Source: Mesorhizobium sp. (GTDB lineage Bacteria; Pseudomonadota; Alphaproteobacteria; Rhizobiales; Rhizobiaceae). From it: a DNA stretch of 64,000 nucleotides. Location of the stretch: assembly GCA_004020875.1 (NCBI GenBank), contig SAPZ01000004.1, positions 124,001-188,000 of the forward strand, in the 5' to 3' direction. The notes below the pieces were generated by a model. It had not been told where the DNA came from. It saw only the letters and a program-made list of their open reading frames with translations, and did no database searches. Positions 39,965 to 48,566 of the stretch are shown here, piece after piece. The position numbers were made by a program, and so were the translations under genes. Within the stretch, counting starts at the first letter, position 1, and each line of letters begins with the position of its first letter.

Positions 39965-41554
39965 TCATTCCGGGTCGGGTGGACCGGCCGGATCTCCCGG
40001 GAAACTGGTCCTGCCGGGAGGAATGACGGCAAAGTTGATCTCCAGGGGCGGCGCCTTGAGCGACCAGTCGAACGACACCGTCTTGACCGGCAGGCCGTCC
40101 ATCCAGGCCAGCTGTCGCGGAGTGAGTTCCCAGCCTTTCGACCACACTAGCAGCATGCCTTCATCTTGCAGGCGCTGGTCCGTGATCCAAGGAGCGAGAC
40201 GTCTGTCGAGCGTCGTGAAGATCGACGGCTGGTCCGGAGCTTCGAGCCCGGCAAGCCTTGCGACGCCGTCGTCGCCACCGACGATGCGGAGCGGTGCATT
40301 TACCGTCTCATGCCAGATCGCATCGGCGGCCTGCGAAATCGATCGCGCCGGCCAGCAAACGGGCTGGGTGTGACCGAGGACGTTGCAACTGGTCCAGCGG
40401 GTCGCCGCATAGGCGCCCGATACGCCGACCACGCAGAGCAGCGCCAGCAGGCTTAGCCGACGCAATTCCTTCGGCCCCAGGCGATGGCCCAAGAGCGCAA
40501 TGGCAAGAGCGCCCACGAGGTTGTACATCGTCGCGCCCCAGGACTCGCCAGTGCCTGTAAACAGCGAGGCGATCATGACCAGGAGCGCCGGCCCCAGACC
40601 CATCCATGCCAGGTAGATGATCGCGCGCGGCTCGGGAGCGACGGAGGCCGGCAACGGTTCTTCCGAGGGCCTGGGCTGCCGCCGCAGCAGGCCGGCAAGA
40701 CCGAGAACGACGACAAACCCGCACAGTCCAGCGAGTTGAACCCCAATATAATAAAGCCGCGCCCGGTGGGCGAGGACCCACTCGTTGCGGTGCGCGGCGT
40801 AGGTCAGCGGCAGGAAATCGAGTCGGAAAAGCTCGACCACCAGCGGCGCCGCGATGCCAAGGAAAACCGCAAGGCCAAGCCACGGCCATGGGGTGGCGAG
40901 CCGGCTCCGGGCACGGGTATCGAATAAGAGCCAGATGCCGCCGAAAGCCAGCAACAAAGCCGTCGAGAACTTGGCATAGAGTCCGAGGCCCGAGACGAGG
41001 CCGAGGGCGAGCCACCAGCCGGGCCGTCCGTCGCGCGCCGCGCGCCACAATAGCCATGAGATGCCGGCCCAGAAAGGCATCTGCGCATAGTCGTGGTTGA
41101 ATTGCGGGGTCGGCCAGCCGAAGAAGTATATCGAGGGCATCAGCAGCACCGCGGCAAGAGCGCGGGTCGAACCCATAATGTCGCGCGCCAGAAGATAGAC
41201 CAGGACGAAGGTCGTCGTGATCATCAGTTGCGACAGCATATATTGCGGCCAACGGAACGAACCGGTCAGGAGGTGGCTGATCTCGAGCAGCCAGCAGGGG
41301 AGTTGTGGGTGCTTATAGGTTAGCAACACCCATTCCCGACCCCACATGAACCCTTCGACGACGTCGGTTGGTGGCCCGACGTTGACGAGCGCCGGCATGA
41401 TGGTCCAGCACAGAAGCTGAGCAACGCACAAAAGCGCAAGGAAGTGTGAGGGCCTGCGCAGCAGGTCGTCCCACCGCGGCGCTTGGCGTGGGAGCGCGCT
41501 TGATGTCAGCTCGCCCGCCGGCCAAACATTCGTGGATTCCCTGGTTCCCGACAT
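39965..41554 (-). CDS. Glycosyltransferase family 39-like membrane protein
   Basis: This 529-residue membrane protein has about ten to twelve hydrophobic segments and an early periplasmic loop with NVGPPTDVVEGFMWGREW followed by YKHPQLPCWLLE. That fits the ArnT/PMT-like (GT39, PMT_2) pattern, with acidic residues in the first loop. It probably transfers a sugar from a lipid-linked donor to a lipid or protein; the acceptor is unknown. The ATG at 41554 gives a start 30-40 residues before the first membrane segment. A 37-codon upstream extension is open but not family-like. It is alone on its strand. Confidence 0.82.
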   Translation of the reverse strand: MSGTRESTNVWPAGELTSSALPRQAPRWDDLLRRPSHFLALLCVAQLLCWTIMPALVNVGPPTDVVEGFMWGREWVLLTYKHPQLPCWLLEISHLLTGSFRWPQYMLSQLMITTTFVLVYLLARDIMGSTRALAAVLLMPSIYFFGWPTPQFNHDYAQMPFWAGISWLLWRAARDGRPGWWLALGLVSGLGLYAKFSTALLLAFGGIWLLFDTRARSRLATPWPWLGLAVFLGIAAPLVVELFRLDFLPLTYAAHRNEWVLAHRARLYYIGVQLAGLCGFVVVLGLAGLLRRQPRPSEEPLPASVAPEPRAIIYLAWMGLGPALLVMIASLFTGTGESWGATMYNLVGALAIALLGHRLGPKELRRLSLLALLCVVGVSGAYAATRWTSCNVLGHTQPVCWPARSISQAADAIWHETVNAPLRIVGGDDGVARLAGLEAPDQPSIFTTLDRRLAPWITDQRLQDEGMLLVWSKGWELTPRQLAWMDGLPVKTVSFDWSLKAPPLEINFAVIPPGRTSFPGDPAGPPDPE

Positions 41555-41737
41555 TCGTTCCTGAATTTGTGTATCGGCTGAATTGCGTGCGCTTAAATCA
41601 CATCGGGTGGATTTTCCAATAGTCCCCACCGCAAACCTTACGAAAATGTATGCTTTCACCACCATTGCAAAACCAAGATTGCGAAGGAGTTGTCGCTGCT
41701 GAAACCAAATATACCGGCAGGATCCGGCGGGACTTCA

Positions 41738-42301
41738 ATGGAAGACGAAACGCAGGAACATCTGGAACACGCAGAGCATGCCGAACATGCCGCCCATGAA
41801 GGCAATCCCTTTCTGACGACCGTGTCGGTGACGATAGCTGTACTTGCCGTCCTGGCGGCGACAGTGGGCAGCTTCGAGTCGCTCGAGACCGCCGAGGCGA
41901 TCAACGACAAAAGCGAGGCAGCCTATCTGCAAAACAAGGCGAGCGATCAGTGGGGGTTCTTCCAGGCCAAAAGCATAAAGAAGAACAGCTATCAAATCGC
42001 GGCTGCAATGGGCGGGCCCGCTGCTGCCCAGTTCCAGTCCAGCGCGAAGCGCAACGAGGCCGATGAGGCAGAGATACAAGCCAAGGCGACCGAGTTCGAA
42101 AAGCAGGTGGACGAAAAGCTGCGCGACAGCGAAATTCGCGAGCATCGGCATCACGTGCTGACATTCGGCGTCACGCTGCTCCACATCTCCATCGCCGTCG
42201 CGACACTGTCGATCGTCACCCGTGGCAAACGCTGGCCCTGGTTGGCGTCCTTGGGCTTGGGGGCGCTCGGCATTATCGCGGCAGGTTTCGCCTATGCCTG
42301 A
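41738..42301 (+). CDS. DUF4337-like membrane protein with histidine-rich N-terminus
   Basis: This 187-residue protein has three hydrophobic segments at about 29-47, 136-154 and 166-184. A helical region between the first two (about 60-130) has the DUF4337 pattern LQNKASDQWGFFQAKSIKKNSYQ. The first 20 residues include HLEHAEHAEHAAHEG, a possible metal-binding stretch. An upstream in-frame TTG at 41690 could add 16 residues. The gene overlaps the next one by eight bases. Confidence 0.8.
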   Translation: MEDETQEHLEHAEHAEHAAHEGNPFLTTVSVTIAVLAVLAATVGSFESLETAEAINDKSEAAYLQNKASDQWGFFQAKSIKKNSYQIAAAMGGPAAAQFQSSAKRNEADEAEIQAKATEFEKQVDEKLRDSEIREHRHHVLTFGVTLLHISIAVATLSIVTRGKRWPWLASLGLGALGIIAAGFAYA

Positions 42302-43055
42302 CAGACCAGGATCACACTCGTCCGCTGCCATTCCCAATACAGGGTCCGCCATGCGCCACGAACATGCCATCATCCATCACCGCGGGCTCGATTTCTGGTC
42401 GGCGCGTGCAGCGGTTCTCGTCATCATCTGCCTGCAGCTTCTGGTCATCAACGATCTGTCGTTTGGCCCGCGCTGGCTGGCGCCCGCAATCGAGACCGCA
42501 CTCCTTGTGCCCCTGTCGATAGCAACGGCTTGGACGCAGATGCAGACGCAGAAGGCAGTCGACCACGAGCATTGGTATACGATCGGCCAGTTGCGCCTCT
42601 ACATTCGCCGCGCGGCATTGGTGATGACCGGCATCATCAGCGTCATGAATTGCGGATCGCTGGTGTTCCTGGTGCGGGCGCTGCTCGAGGGGCATGCCGG
42701 TGCCGGCACGACCCTGCTCGTCGACGCCCTCAATATCTGGGTCACCAATGTGATTGTCTTCGCGCTGTGGTTTTGGAGCACCGACCGCGGCGGCCCGCCG
42801 ACCTGCGGCCTGGTCAAGCGAGCCCATGCCGACTTCCTGTTCCCGCAAATGACGCTGCCCGATCGCGAGATACAAGGCTGGCTGCCCGGCTTCGTCGACT
42901 ACGTCTTCCTGGCCTTCACCAATGCCACGGCGTTCTCGCCGACCGACACCTTGCCACTCACGCAGCGCGCCAAGCTTCTGATGATGGCCGAAGCGATGAT
43001 CTCGCTGCTGACAATTGCGCTGGTGGCGGCGCGGGCGGTGAACATACTGGCATAG
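42294..43055 (+). CDS. DUF1345-like membrane protein
   Basis: This 253-residue membrane protein has four to five hydrophobic segments. The C-terminal part VDYVFLAFTNATAFSPTDTLPLTQRAKLLMM, then ISLLTIALVAARAVNIL, is the DUF1345 (COG4291) signature. The function is unknown. The start could be ATG 42294, overlapping the preceding stop, or ATG 42351 19 codons later; the first implies coupled translation with the DUF4337 gene. Confidence 0.75.
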   Translation: MPDRPGSHSSAAIPNTGSAMRHEHAIIHHRGLDFWSARAAVLVIICLQLLVINDLSFGPRWLAPAIETALLVPLSIATAWTQMQTQKAVDHEHWYTIGQLRLYIRRAALVMTGIISVMNCGSLVFLVRALLEGHAGAGTTLLVDALNIWVTNVIVFALWFWSTDRGGPPTCGLVKRAHADFLFPQMTLPDREIQGWLPGFVDYVFLAFTNATAFSPTDTLPLTQRAKLLMMAEAMISLLTIALVAARAVNILA

Positions 43056-43098
43056 CTATCTGCCGGCCCGTCCTGAGCGTCGACAGAGTTTTGCGAGT

Positions 43099-43866
43099 TC
43101 AATGCCCGCGCTCCCAGCGTATGCCGGCCAGTCGTGGGTCGGCAAAGGTTGTGCGTGAGAATTCGAGCCGTTTTTCCGGAAATTCGCAGATCGCCTGGAT
43201 ACCGAATGAACCGATGCGGATGCGCCAGGTCTGCGGCTCCAACGGCCTCGCCTTCGCAAAGCCCTTGCAGGTCAACAGAGCTATGTTGGTTCCCTTGGCA
43301 TCACGCACCGAGCGATAGCGGATCGCCTGCAGTTCGGCTTCGCGCGCGACATCGGCGATCGCCTGGCAGGCGGTGTAATCGGTGGGCTGGATCCAGGCCT
43401 TCTCTTCGCGATCGAGCGGCGGCCGTGTCAAGTCGATCGCGCGGTCGCATTTTATCGCGGCGGCGAAGGCGGTGTATTCCGCGGCGTCGTTCGGCCATGG
43501 CGTTGCAGGTGACTCTGCAAAGAACAGCAAGCGGTAGAAGGCCATTTCCGCGACCGCCGTCAGCACCGTCTCGGCCGCGTAGTAGACACCTTTGGTCTTG
43601 CCGGCGCGGCGGAAGCGCGAGCCGTATGGATAGACGGAGCCGTAGCGAAAAGGCGTCGCCAGCAGATAATGGAGGTGGCGGCATTCCAGCGGGATATGCG
43701 GCTTGGTGCCCTCGATGAGGTCCTCGAGCAACGCCTGCTCGTCGAGCGTGTCGACGAGCTTGAGCGTTGAAACGCGATGCTGCGCCTCCACCATGCGCCA
43801 GTATTTGCCTTCGAGCCTGACGGCCTCAGACGAGAGCGCGCCGGGAGTCCAGGTAGGCAATGACAT
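43099..43866 (-). CDS. RES-domain toxin
   Basis: This 255-residue protein has the RES domain of NAD+-degrading or ADP-ribosylating toxins. Visible are an arginine/tryptophan motif (YWRMVEAQHRVSTLKLVD), RYGSVYPYGSRF, the glutamate in YYAAETVLTAVAEMAFYR, and the serine segment RYRSVRDAKGTNIALL. The ATG at 43866 is chosen; a TTG at 43881 would extend it by five residues. It overlaps the antitoxin gene by 41 bp. Inhibition of growth through NAD+ depletion is inferred from family members. Confidence 0.85.
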   Translation of the reverse strand: MSLPTWTPGALSSEAVRLEGKYWRMVEAQHRVSTLKLVDTLDEQALLEDLIEGTKPHIPLECRHLHYLLATPFRYGSVYPYGSRFRRAGKTKGVYYAAETVLTAVAEMAFYRLLFFAESPATPWPNDAAEYTAFAAAIKCDRAIDLTRPPLDREEKAWIQPTDYTACQAIADVAREAELQAIRYRSVRDAKGTNIALLTCKGFAKARPLEPQTWRIRIGSFGIQAICEFPEKRLEFSRTTFADPRLAGIRWERGH

Positions 43867-44203
43867 CGACAAGTCCGGCAATGGTCAGGATTTTCTCGAG
43901 CGGCGCGCCGTCGAGCGTGATGTTGGGATTCCTCAGCCATGCCCGCGCAACTGTCTCATCGCCGCCGACGATGGCGTCGAGCGAGCGGAACAGGCGGACG
44001 AACAGCACCGCGAGCTCGAAGGGCTTGGTGCCGCGTTCGAGCAGGAATTCCTGCTTGCGCATGCGCGAGACCGTTGCCTCCGACACGCCGATAACCAAAG
44101 CGAGCGTCCTGGCGGTGATGTCGAGCAGGTCTGCCGCGCGCAGCGTGGCCTTCGTGATGACGGCGTTTTCGGCCGCCGTCGCGGCCGCGACTGAACGTTG
44201 CAT
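43826..44203 (-). CDS. Xre/MbcA/ParS-type antitoxin (DUF2384)
   Basis: This 125-residue protein has a helix-turn-helix (TLALVIGVSEATVSRMRK) and the DUF2384 toxin-binding end (ARAWLRNPNITLDGAPLEKILTIAGLVDVIAYL). It neutralises the RES toxin and likely represses its own operon. The ATG at 44203 is preceded by AAGGGTG; a GTG at 44212 is an alternative. The gene precedes and overlaps the toxin gene, the usual antitoxin-first order. Confidence 0.88.
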   Translation of the reverse strand: MQRSVAAATAAENAVITKATLRAADLLDITARTLALVIGVSEATVSRMRKQEFLLERGTKPFELAVLFVRLFRSLDAIVGGDETVARAWLRNPNITLDGAPLEKILTIAGLVDVIAYLDSRRALV

Positions 44204-44222
44204 CAAGCGCACCCTTCGTTTC

Positions 44223-44242
44223 TGTGGAAAATATAGTCCACA
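44223..44242. promoter_or_regulatory. Operator-like inverted repeat upstream of the toxin-antitoxin genes
   Basis: TGTGGA-N8-TCCACA is a perfect inverted repeat 20 bp upstream of the antitoxin start. A TATATT -10-like hexamer lies inside the spacer on the minus strand (44230-44235). This fits binding by the HTH antitoxin for autoregulation; the binding itself is inferred. Confidence 0.6.
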
Positions 44243-44266
44243 AAAATTCTTTTGGAAAGGGCGATG

Positions 44267-45337
44267 TCAGTCTTTCTTGTAAAGCAGCCAGCCTTTGCCG
44301 GCGCGGCCGGCCATGGCCGAGTGCCTTGTCACGCGGTTGCGGCCGCCGACCTTGGAGCGATAAAGCGCGCGGTCCGCCTTGGTGTAGAGGTCTTCGGGGT
44401 TTTCCGCCTCCGAGGCCATGCAGATGCCCAGCGATATGGTGACGGTGCCGTAGTTCATGCCGGTCTGGCTGCTGGTGAACGGCGTCCGCTCGATCAGGAC
44501 GCGGATGCGCTCGGCGATCTCGTATGTGGCGTCCTCGCTGGCTCCCTCGACGATCAGCGCAAACTCCTCGCCTCCGGTGCGCGCGACGAACATGTCGGAA
44601 CGCACGCTCGACTGGAAGATATCGGCGATGATCTGCAGGATCCTGTCGCCAACCGGATGGCCGTAACGATCGTTTATGTCCTTGAAATGATCGATATCGG
44701 CAAGAATCAAGGCGTTGAACAGGATGCCGCGATTGCTGTTGTAGATCCGGGTGATCTCCTTGTCGAAGGCGCGTCGGTTCCACAGCTGCGTGAGCGGGTC
44801 GGTGTCGGCAAGCCGCTTGTATTCCTCGAGCTTCGACTTGACGCTTTCAAGCTCGGCCGTCTTTTCGCTGAGCGTGCTGGCGATCTGGCGGCCATGGTCG
44901 ATGGTCGAGCTGGTGGCGGCCGACATTGCGCCGGCGATCTTCTGCAGGAGTTCCTGCGAAAGCAGGCTGCGATTGCTCAGGCCGCTTGAGGTCTCGTCGA
45001 GGATACGGCCGTATTTCTCGATATGCGAGCGCTCGCTGCGCAACAGCGCGGCGATGTCCTCGAGCTCCTTGGCGACCATCTCACGGGCATGCTCGACGAT
45101 GGCCGGACCGTGATGCTGGGGGAAGAAGTTGCGCCCGATGCCGTCGAGGTCCTCCTGGGTCGGTCGGTTGCTCAATGAGACGACGGCAAAGCTGAGTTCG
45201 TGATTGCTGCCGCTGAGCGCCTCGTAGAAGATTTCATAGTTGCGGGGCAGTCCAAGCACGCCGAGCTGCCGCATCGTCGCCACGACGGTGCTGGCGATGT
45301 CGGTATTCCTGTCGGTCGGAACGGCTGCCGGCTGCAT
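44267..45337 (-). CDS. Diguanylate cyclase (GGDEF domain) protein
   Basis: This 356-residue protein has a helical N-terminal region with a coiled-coil segment (about 135-180), then a GGDEF domain with LADTDPLTQLWNRRAF, ADIDHFKDINDRYGH and TGGEEF. An RxxD inhibition site is not intact: the residues five before GGEEF read RSDM. No transmembrane or receiver domain is seen, so it is probably cytoplasmic, with a regulatory N-terminus of unknown input. The start at 45337 is the ATG of MQPAAVPTD; it stands alone on its strand upstream of the toxin-antitoxin genes. Confidence 0.85.
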   Translation of the reverse strand: MQPAAVPTDRNTDIASTVVATMRQLGVLGLPRNYEIFYEALSGSNHELSFAVVSLSNRPTQEDLDGIGRNFFPQHHGPAIVEHAREMVAKELEDIAALLRSERSHIEKYGRILDETSSGLSNRSLLSQELLQKIAGAMSAATSSTIDHGRQIASTLSEKTAELESVKSKLEEYKRLADTDPLTQLWNRRAFDKEITRIYNSNRGILFNALILADIDHFKDINDRYGHPVGDRILQIIADIFQSSVRSDMFVARTGGEEFALIVEGASEDATYEIAERIRVLIERTPFTSSQTGMNYGTVTISLGICMASEAENPEDLYTKADRALYRSKVGGRNRVTRHSAMAGRAGKGWLLYKKD

Positions 45338-45642
45338 GTTCAGTTCACTGCCCCTTCAGTGCGACCGGACACCTGCCATCGCCGGGAGTCGCTAGCGCGG
45401 GGATTTGAATCAGAATTGCGTCGCGATGGCCCGTCCCCTATCACGACCATTGCTTGTGGAAGCATAAATGCGATCCCGCTAAAGTTTCCTTAATAGCCTG
45501 CATTTCCTCAATGCCTCTGCTACCCTTGGATGTAATACCGCGCAGCCGCAGCTTTTGAAACGCGTCGCTTCGGTGTCGCATTTGCCTGTGCCCGGCCGCC
45601 GCAAAACTGAAATTCTATCCGGCAAGATCGTAGGAGGCCCGA
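45338..45642. other. Intergenic region between the GGDEF gene and the GFA gene
   Basis: 305 bp between divergent genes. The GFA gene has a clear AGGAGG ribosome site. No further gene, repeat or terminator is seen. Confidence 0.5.
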
Positions 45643-46062
45643 ATGGACGACAACCACAGCGGAGCGTGCCTGTGCGGGGCGGTGCGTTTCAGGACAAGTG
45701 GCCCGTTGCGCGGCGTCGTCTACTGCCATTGCTCGCAATGTCGCCGGCAGACCGGCCATTTCGTGGCGGCAACTGCCTCCAGGGATGCCGATATCGTCAT
45801 AGAAGGGGCCGACGCGCTCAACTGGTATGGTGCTTCCGACGTGGCGAAACGCGGTTTCTGCCGGACTTGCGGCTCGCTGCTCTTCTGGAAGCACAATGAA
45901 CTGGATACGATTTCCATCATGGCCGGATCCTTCGAGAGGCCGAGTGGCCTCACGGCGGAAAGCCACATTTTCGTGGGCGACAAGGGCGACTATTATTCGA
46001 TCGAGGACGGGCTGCCGCAGTTCGAAAAATCGACGCCGTCGATAAAGGTCGCGGACGGATGA
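45643..46062 (+). CDS. GFA-fold (glutathione-dependent formaldehyde-activating-like) protein
   Basis: This 139-residue protein has the zinc-binding cysteine pattern of the GFA family: C9-x-C11, C28-x-C30-x2-C33 and C73-x2-C76. It is shorter than true Gfa (189 residues), so a role in formaldehyde activation is not assured; many such proteins are of unknown function. A strong GTAGGAGG ribosome site precedes the ATG. Confidence 0.85.
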   Translation: MDDNHSGACLCGAVRFRTSGPLRGVVYCHCSQCRRQTGHFVAATASRDADIVIEGADALNWYGASDVAKRGFCRTCGSLLFWKHNELDTISIMAGSFERPSGLTAESHIFVGDKGDYYSIEDGLPQFEKSTPSIKVADG

Positions 46063-46140
46063 ATTTTGCAGCGGCTGCCTTATTCCCTTGATCCGGCCGT
46101 TGCGATATCCCCCTGACGGTGATTCGAAACGAGGCTGGGC

Positions 46141-46500
46141 ATGCAGCGGCTGATCGACGCTTTCATCAATTCGGTGCGGGCTTTCCGCAAGCTCGCCGCA
46201 CACGAAAAGGCATTTCAGCAGGAGCTGCTGTTGCTCGCGCTTGCCTTGCCGGCCGGCTGGTTCATCTCGGTCTCCTGGCGCGGCTACGCCCTGCTGATCG
46301 GCGCTGTGCTGCTCTTGATCATGGTCGAAGTGCTCAACACCGGCATCGAGGCGGCCTGCGACGCGATCTCGCGCGAATTCCACATCGAAATTCAACTCGC
46401 CAAGGATTGCGGCTCGCTGGCGGTGTTGATTTCGATCGTGATCGCCGGCGGTGTCTGGGGCATTGCCTTGATCGAGCGCCTCACCGGCGCGCCGATCTGA
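46141..46500 (+). CDS. dgkA: Diacylglycerol kinase
   Basis: This 119-residue inner-membrane enzyme has three hydrophobic segments and the DgkA signature: EVLNTGIEAACDAISREFHIEIQLAKDCGSLAV. It phosphorylates diacylglycerol to recycle it, probably after periplasmic glucan synthesis. The start has a GAGG ribosome site. It converges with the DedA gene, ten bases apart. Confidence 0.92.
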   Translation: MQRLIDAFINSVRAFRKLAAHEKAFQQELLLLALALPAGWFISVSWRGYALLIGAVLLLIMVEVLNTGIEAACDAISREFHIEIQLAKDCGSLAVLISIVIAGGVWGIALIERLTGAPI

Positions 46501-46509
46501 TCCTGCGGA

Positions 46510-47109
46510 TCAGGACCCTGCCTGATCTTCCTTCGCACGTTCGCGTCCGGCAAAGTGATGGCCGACCAGCCAGGCGATGATTGCGACGCCGACTCCGACG
46601 CCGAGGGCAATGAGCAGGCGCTCATGCCGCTCGAATGCCTGGCCCAGCATTTGTTCAGCGCCGAGACCGAATACATAGCCGATAGCGCTGAACATGGCCG
46701 CCCAGACGGCGGAAGAGAGGGCATTCAGGATGACAAAGCGAGGCACAGGCACCGTCGACAGACCGGCGGCGATACCGCCGACCAGCCGCATGCCATAGAT
46801 GTAGCGGTTGGTCAGCACGAATATGTTGGGATGGGTATTGAGCAGGCGGTAGGCGCGGCTGAAACCCGGGCGCCTGCGCAGCCGTCTCACATAGCGATGG
46901 TCGGCGAAGCTGCGGCCGAGCGTAAAAAAGAAGGTGTCGCCGGCGAATGCGCCGAGGAAGGCGGCAAGCACGGTTTGCCACAGCACGAAAATATGTTGAT
47001 GGGCGAAGAAGCCGCCCAGGATCGCGGCGCTTTCGCCTTCGGCCACGCAGCCCAGGAAGACCGCGATCAGCCCGTATTGCTCGATGAGGTGGTGGATGGT
47101 CCCGTTCAT
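46510..47109 (-). CDS. DedA/SNARE-associated family membrane protein
   Basis: This 199-residue membrane protein has the DedA signature (FLGCVAEGESAAILGGFFAH, GDTFFFTLGRSF and RYIYGMRLVGGIAAGLSTVPVPRF). DedA proteins act as phospholipid flippases or in membrane homeostasis. Its start overlaps the stop of the DUF1003 gene by four bases (ATGA, 47106-47109), so it is co-translated. Confidence 0.88.
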   Translation of the reverse strand: MNGTIHHLIEQYGLIAVFLGCVAEGESAAILGGFFAHQHIFVLWQTVLAAFLGAFAGDTFFFTLGRSFADHRYVRRLRRRPGFSRAYRLLNTHPNIFVLTNRYIYGMRLVGGIAAGLSTVPVPRFVILNALSSAVWAAMFSAIGYVFGLGAEQMLGQAFERHERLLIALGVGVGVAIIAWLVGHHFAGRERAKEDQAGS

Positions 47110-47669
47110 TCTATGACAGGCCGCGCGGACAGTTTTTCATCGATGCGCCTGATCTGTTCGGCCATGCGCAGGATCTCGTCCCGCATGCCGATGATCTCGC
47201 TGTGGCGCAATTCGTCGAGCTTTTCATGCAGGGCCATGATCTCGATCTCAGCCTTCAGATTGACCTCGTAGTCATGGGCGGCGTCGATGCGGTCGCGCTC
47301 GGTCTGGCGATTCTGCGACATCATGATCACGGGCGCCTGGATCGCCGCCAGCATCGACAGCACCAGGTTGAGAAAGATGAAGGGGTATGGGTCGAAGGCG
47401 TCGCGGGTCAGCAGCCAGGCATTGGCGGCAGTCCAGAGAGCGAGAAAAGCCAGGAAGCCGAGGATGAAGGACCAGGAGCCGCCGATCCTGGCGATCGTGT
47501 CTGCGACGCGGTCGCCATAGGTCTCGTGGAAGGCGACGGCCTTGTTGGTATCGCGCGTGATGGTGGTGCGCTCGAGCGTCGACTGGAGCACGCGGCTCTC
47601 GAGCGGACCGAAACCGTCCGGCTTGCGCTTGAGCAGGCGGTTCGCCATGTCTTCGACGATCTTGTTCAT
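47106..47669 (-). CDS. DUF1003 family membrane protein
   Basis: This 187-residue protein has two hydrophobic segments (WSFILGFLAFLALWTAANAW and FIFLNLVLSMLAAIQAPVIMMSQN) and the DUF1003 motif FDPYPFIFLNLVLS. A charged C-terminal helix follows. It is a cytoplasmic-membrane protein of unknown function and precedes the DedA gene in a coupled pair. Confidence 0.9.
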   Translation of the reverse strand: MNKIVEDMANRLLKRKPDGFGPLESRVLQSTLERTTITRDTNKAVAFHETYGDRVADTIARIGGSWSFILGFLAFLALWTAANAWLLTRDAFDPYPFIFLNLVLSMLAAIQAPVIMMSQNRQTERDRIDAAHDYEVNLKAEIEIMALHEKLDELRHSEIIGMRDEILRMAEQIRRIDEKLSARPVIE

Positions 47670-47759
47670 TGGTCCTCTCCTTGGCCCGGCATCGATAGAC
47701 GTAGAGGCTGCCGGGCCGGACGTGAAGTGCTAGATTGCGGCGAACAGGCGAGGACAAAG

Positions 47760-48473
47760 ATGCTCGATTTCCGGAAAATCCATGCGCGGGCGGCAAAGCG
47801 CAAGGGCGGGGAGTCGGTGCTGGCGCCGCTGCTCGGCCCTTTGCCTGACAATGGGGCGGTGGCTAAAATCCCTGACGACCGCATTCTCTCCACCATGGCC
47901 GAGCGCATTTTCGCCGCCGGCTTCGTGTGGCGCGTTATCGAGCAGAAATGGCCCGGTTTCGAGGAAGCATTCCTCGGTTTCGAGCCCAAACGGCTTTTGT
48001 TCCAGCCGGACGACTTCTGGCACGAACTGGCATCCGACAGCCGCATCGTGCGCAACCCGCAGAAGATCAGATCAGTGCGCGACAATGCGGCTTTCGTCGA
48101 TCGCGTGTCGAAGGAGCATGGCAGCTTCGGCAAATTCATTGCCTCCTGGCCGGCCGACGATCAGATCGGTCTGACCGCCTATTTGGCCAAGCATGGCAGC
48201 CGGCTCGGCGGCAACACCGGCCAGTATTTCCTGCGCTGGCTGGAATGGGACACGTTTGTCGTTTCCGCCGACATGGCAGCGGCCTTGCGCGATGCCGGTC
48301 TCGACATAGCCGAGACTCCAACCTCGAAGCGGGACCTCGAAAAAATCCAGGCGCAGATCAACCGATGGTCGGCCGAGACCGGCCTGCCACGACGCCACAT
48401 TTCGCGCATCCTGGCCATGTCGATCGGAGAGAATCGCTCGGCGGAAGCGCTGCGCGAATACATGGGCGACTAA
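47760..48473 (+). CDS. DNA-3-methyladenine glycosylase I-like protein (Tag family)
   Basis: This 237-residue protein resembles Tag (COG2818) in the helical core: RIFAAGFVWRVIEQKWPGFEEAF, DDFWHELASDSRIVRNPQKI and GGNTGQYFLRWLEWDTFVVS. The canonical Tag Cys-His zinc 'snap' (CGW near the N-terminus and the cysteine-rich C-terminus) is absent. It may repair alkylated DNA or may have diverged. It begins MLDFRKIHARAAKRKGGES. Confidence 0.8.
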   Translation: MLDFRKIHARAAKRKGGESVLAPLLGPLPDNGAVAKIPDDRILSTMAERIFAAGFVWRVIEQKWPGFEEAFLGFEPKRLLFQPDDFWHELASDSRIVRNPQKIRSVRDNAAFVDRVSKEHGSFGKFIASWPADDQIGLTAYLAKHGSRLGGNTGQYFLRWLEWDTFVVSADMAAALRDAGLDIAETPTSKRDLEKIQAQINRWSAETGLPRRHISRILAMSIGENRSAEALREYMGD

Positions 48474-48566
48474 GCGATCGGGATACGATCGACATCCGTC
48501 GATCGATCCTATTTGGCACAAGCGATCGCCATTGCCCAGGCATTTCAGCCACGCTACATCCGTTCC

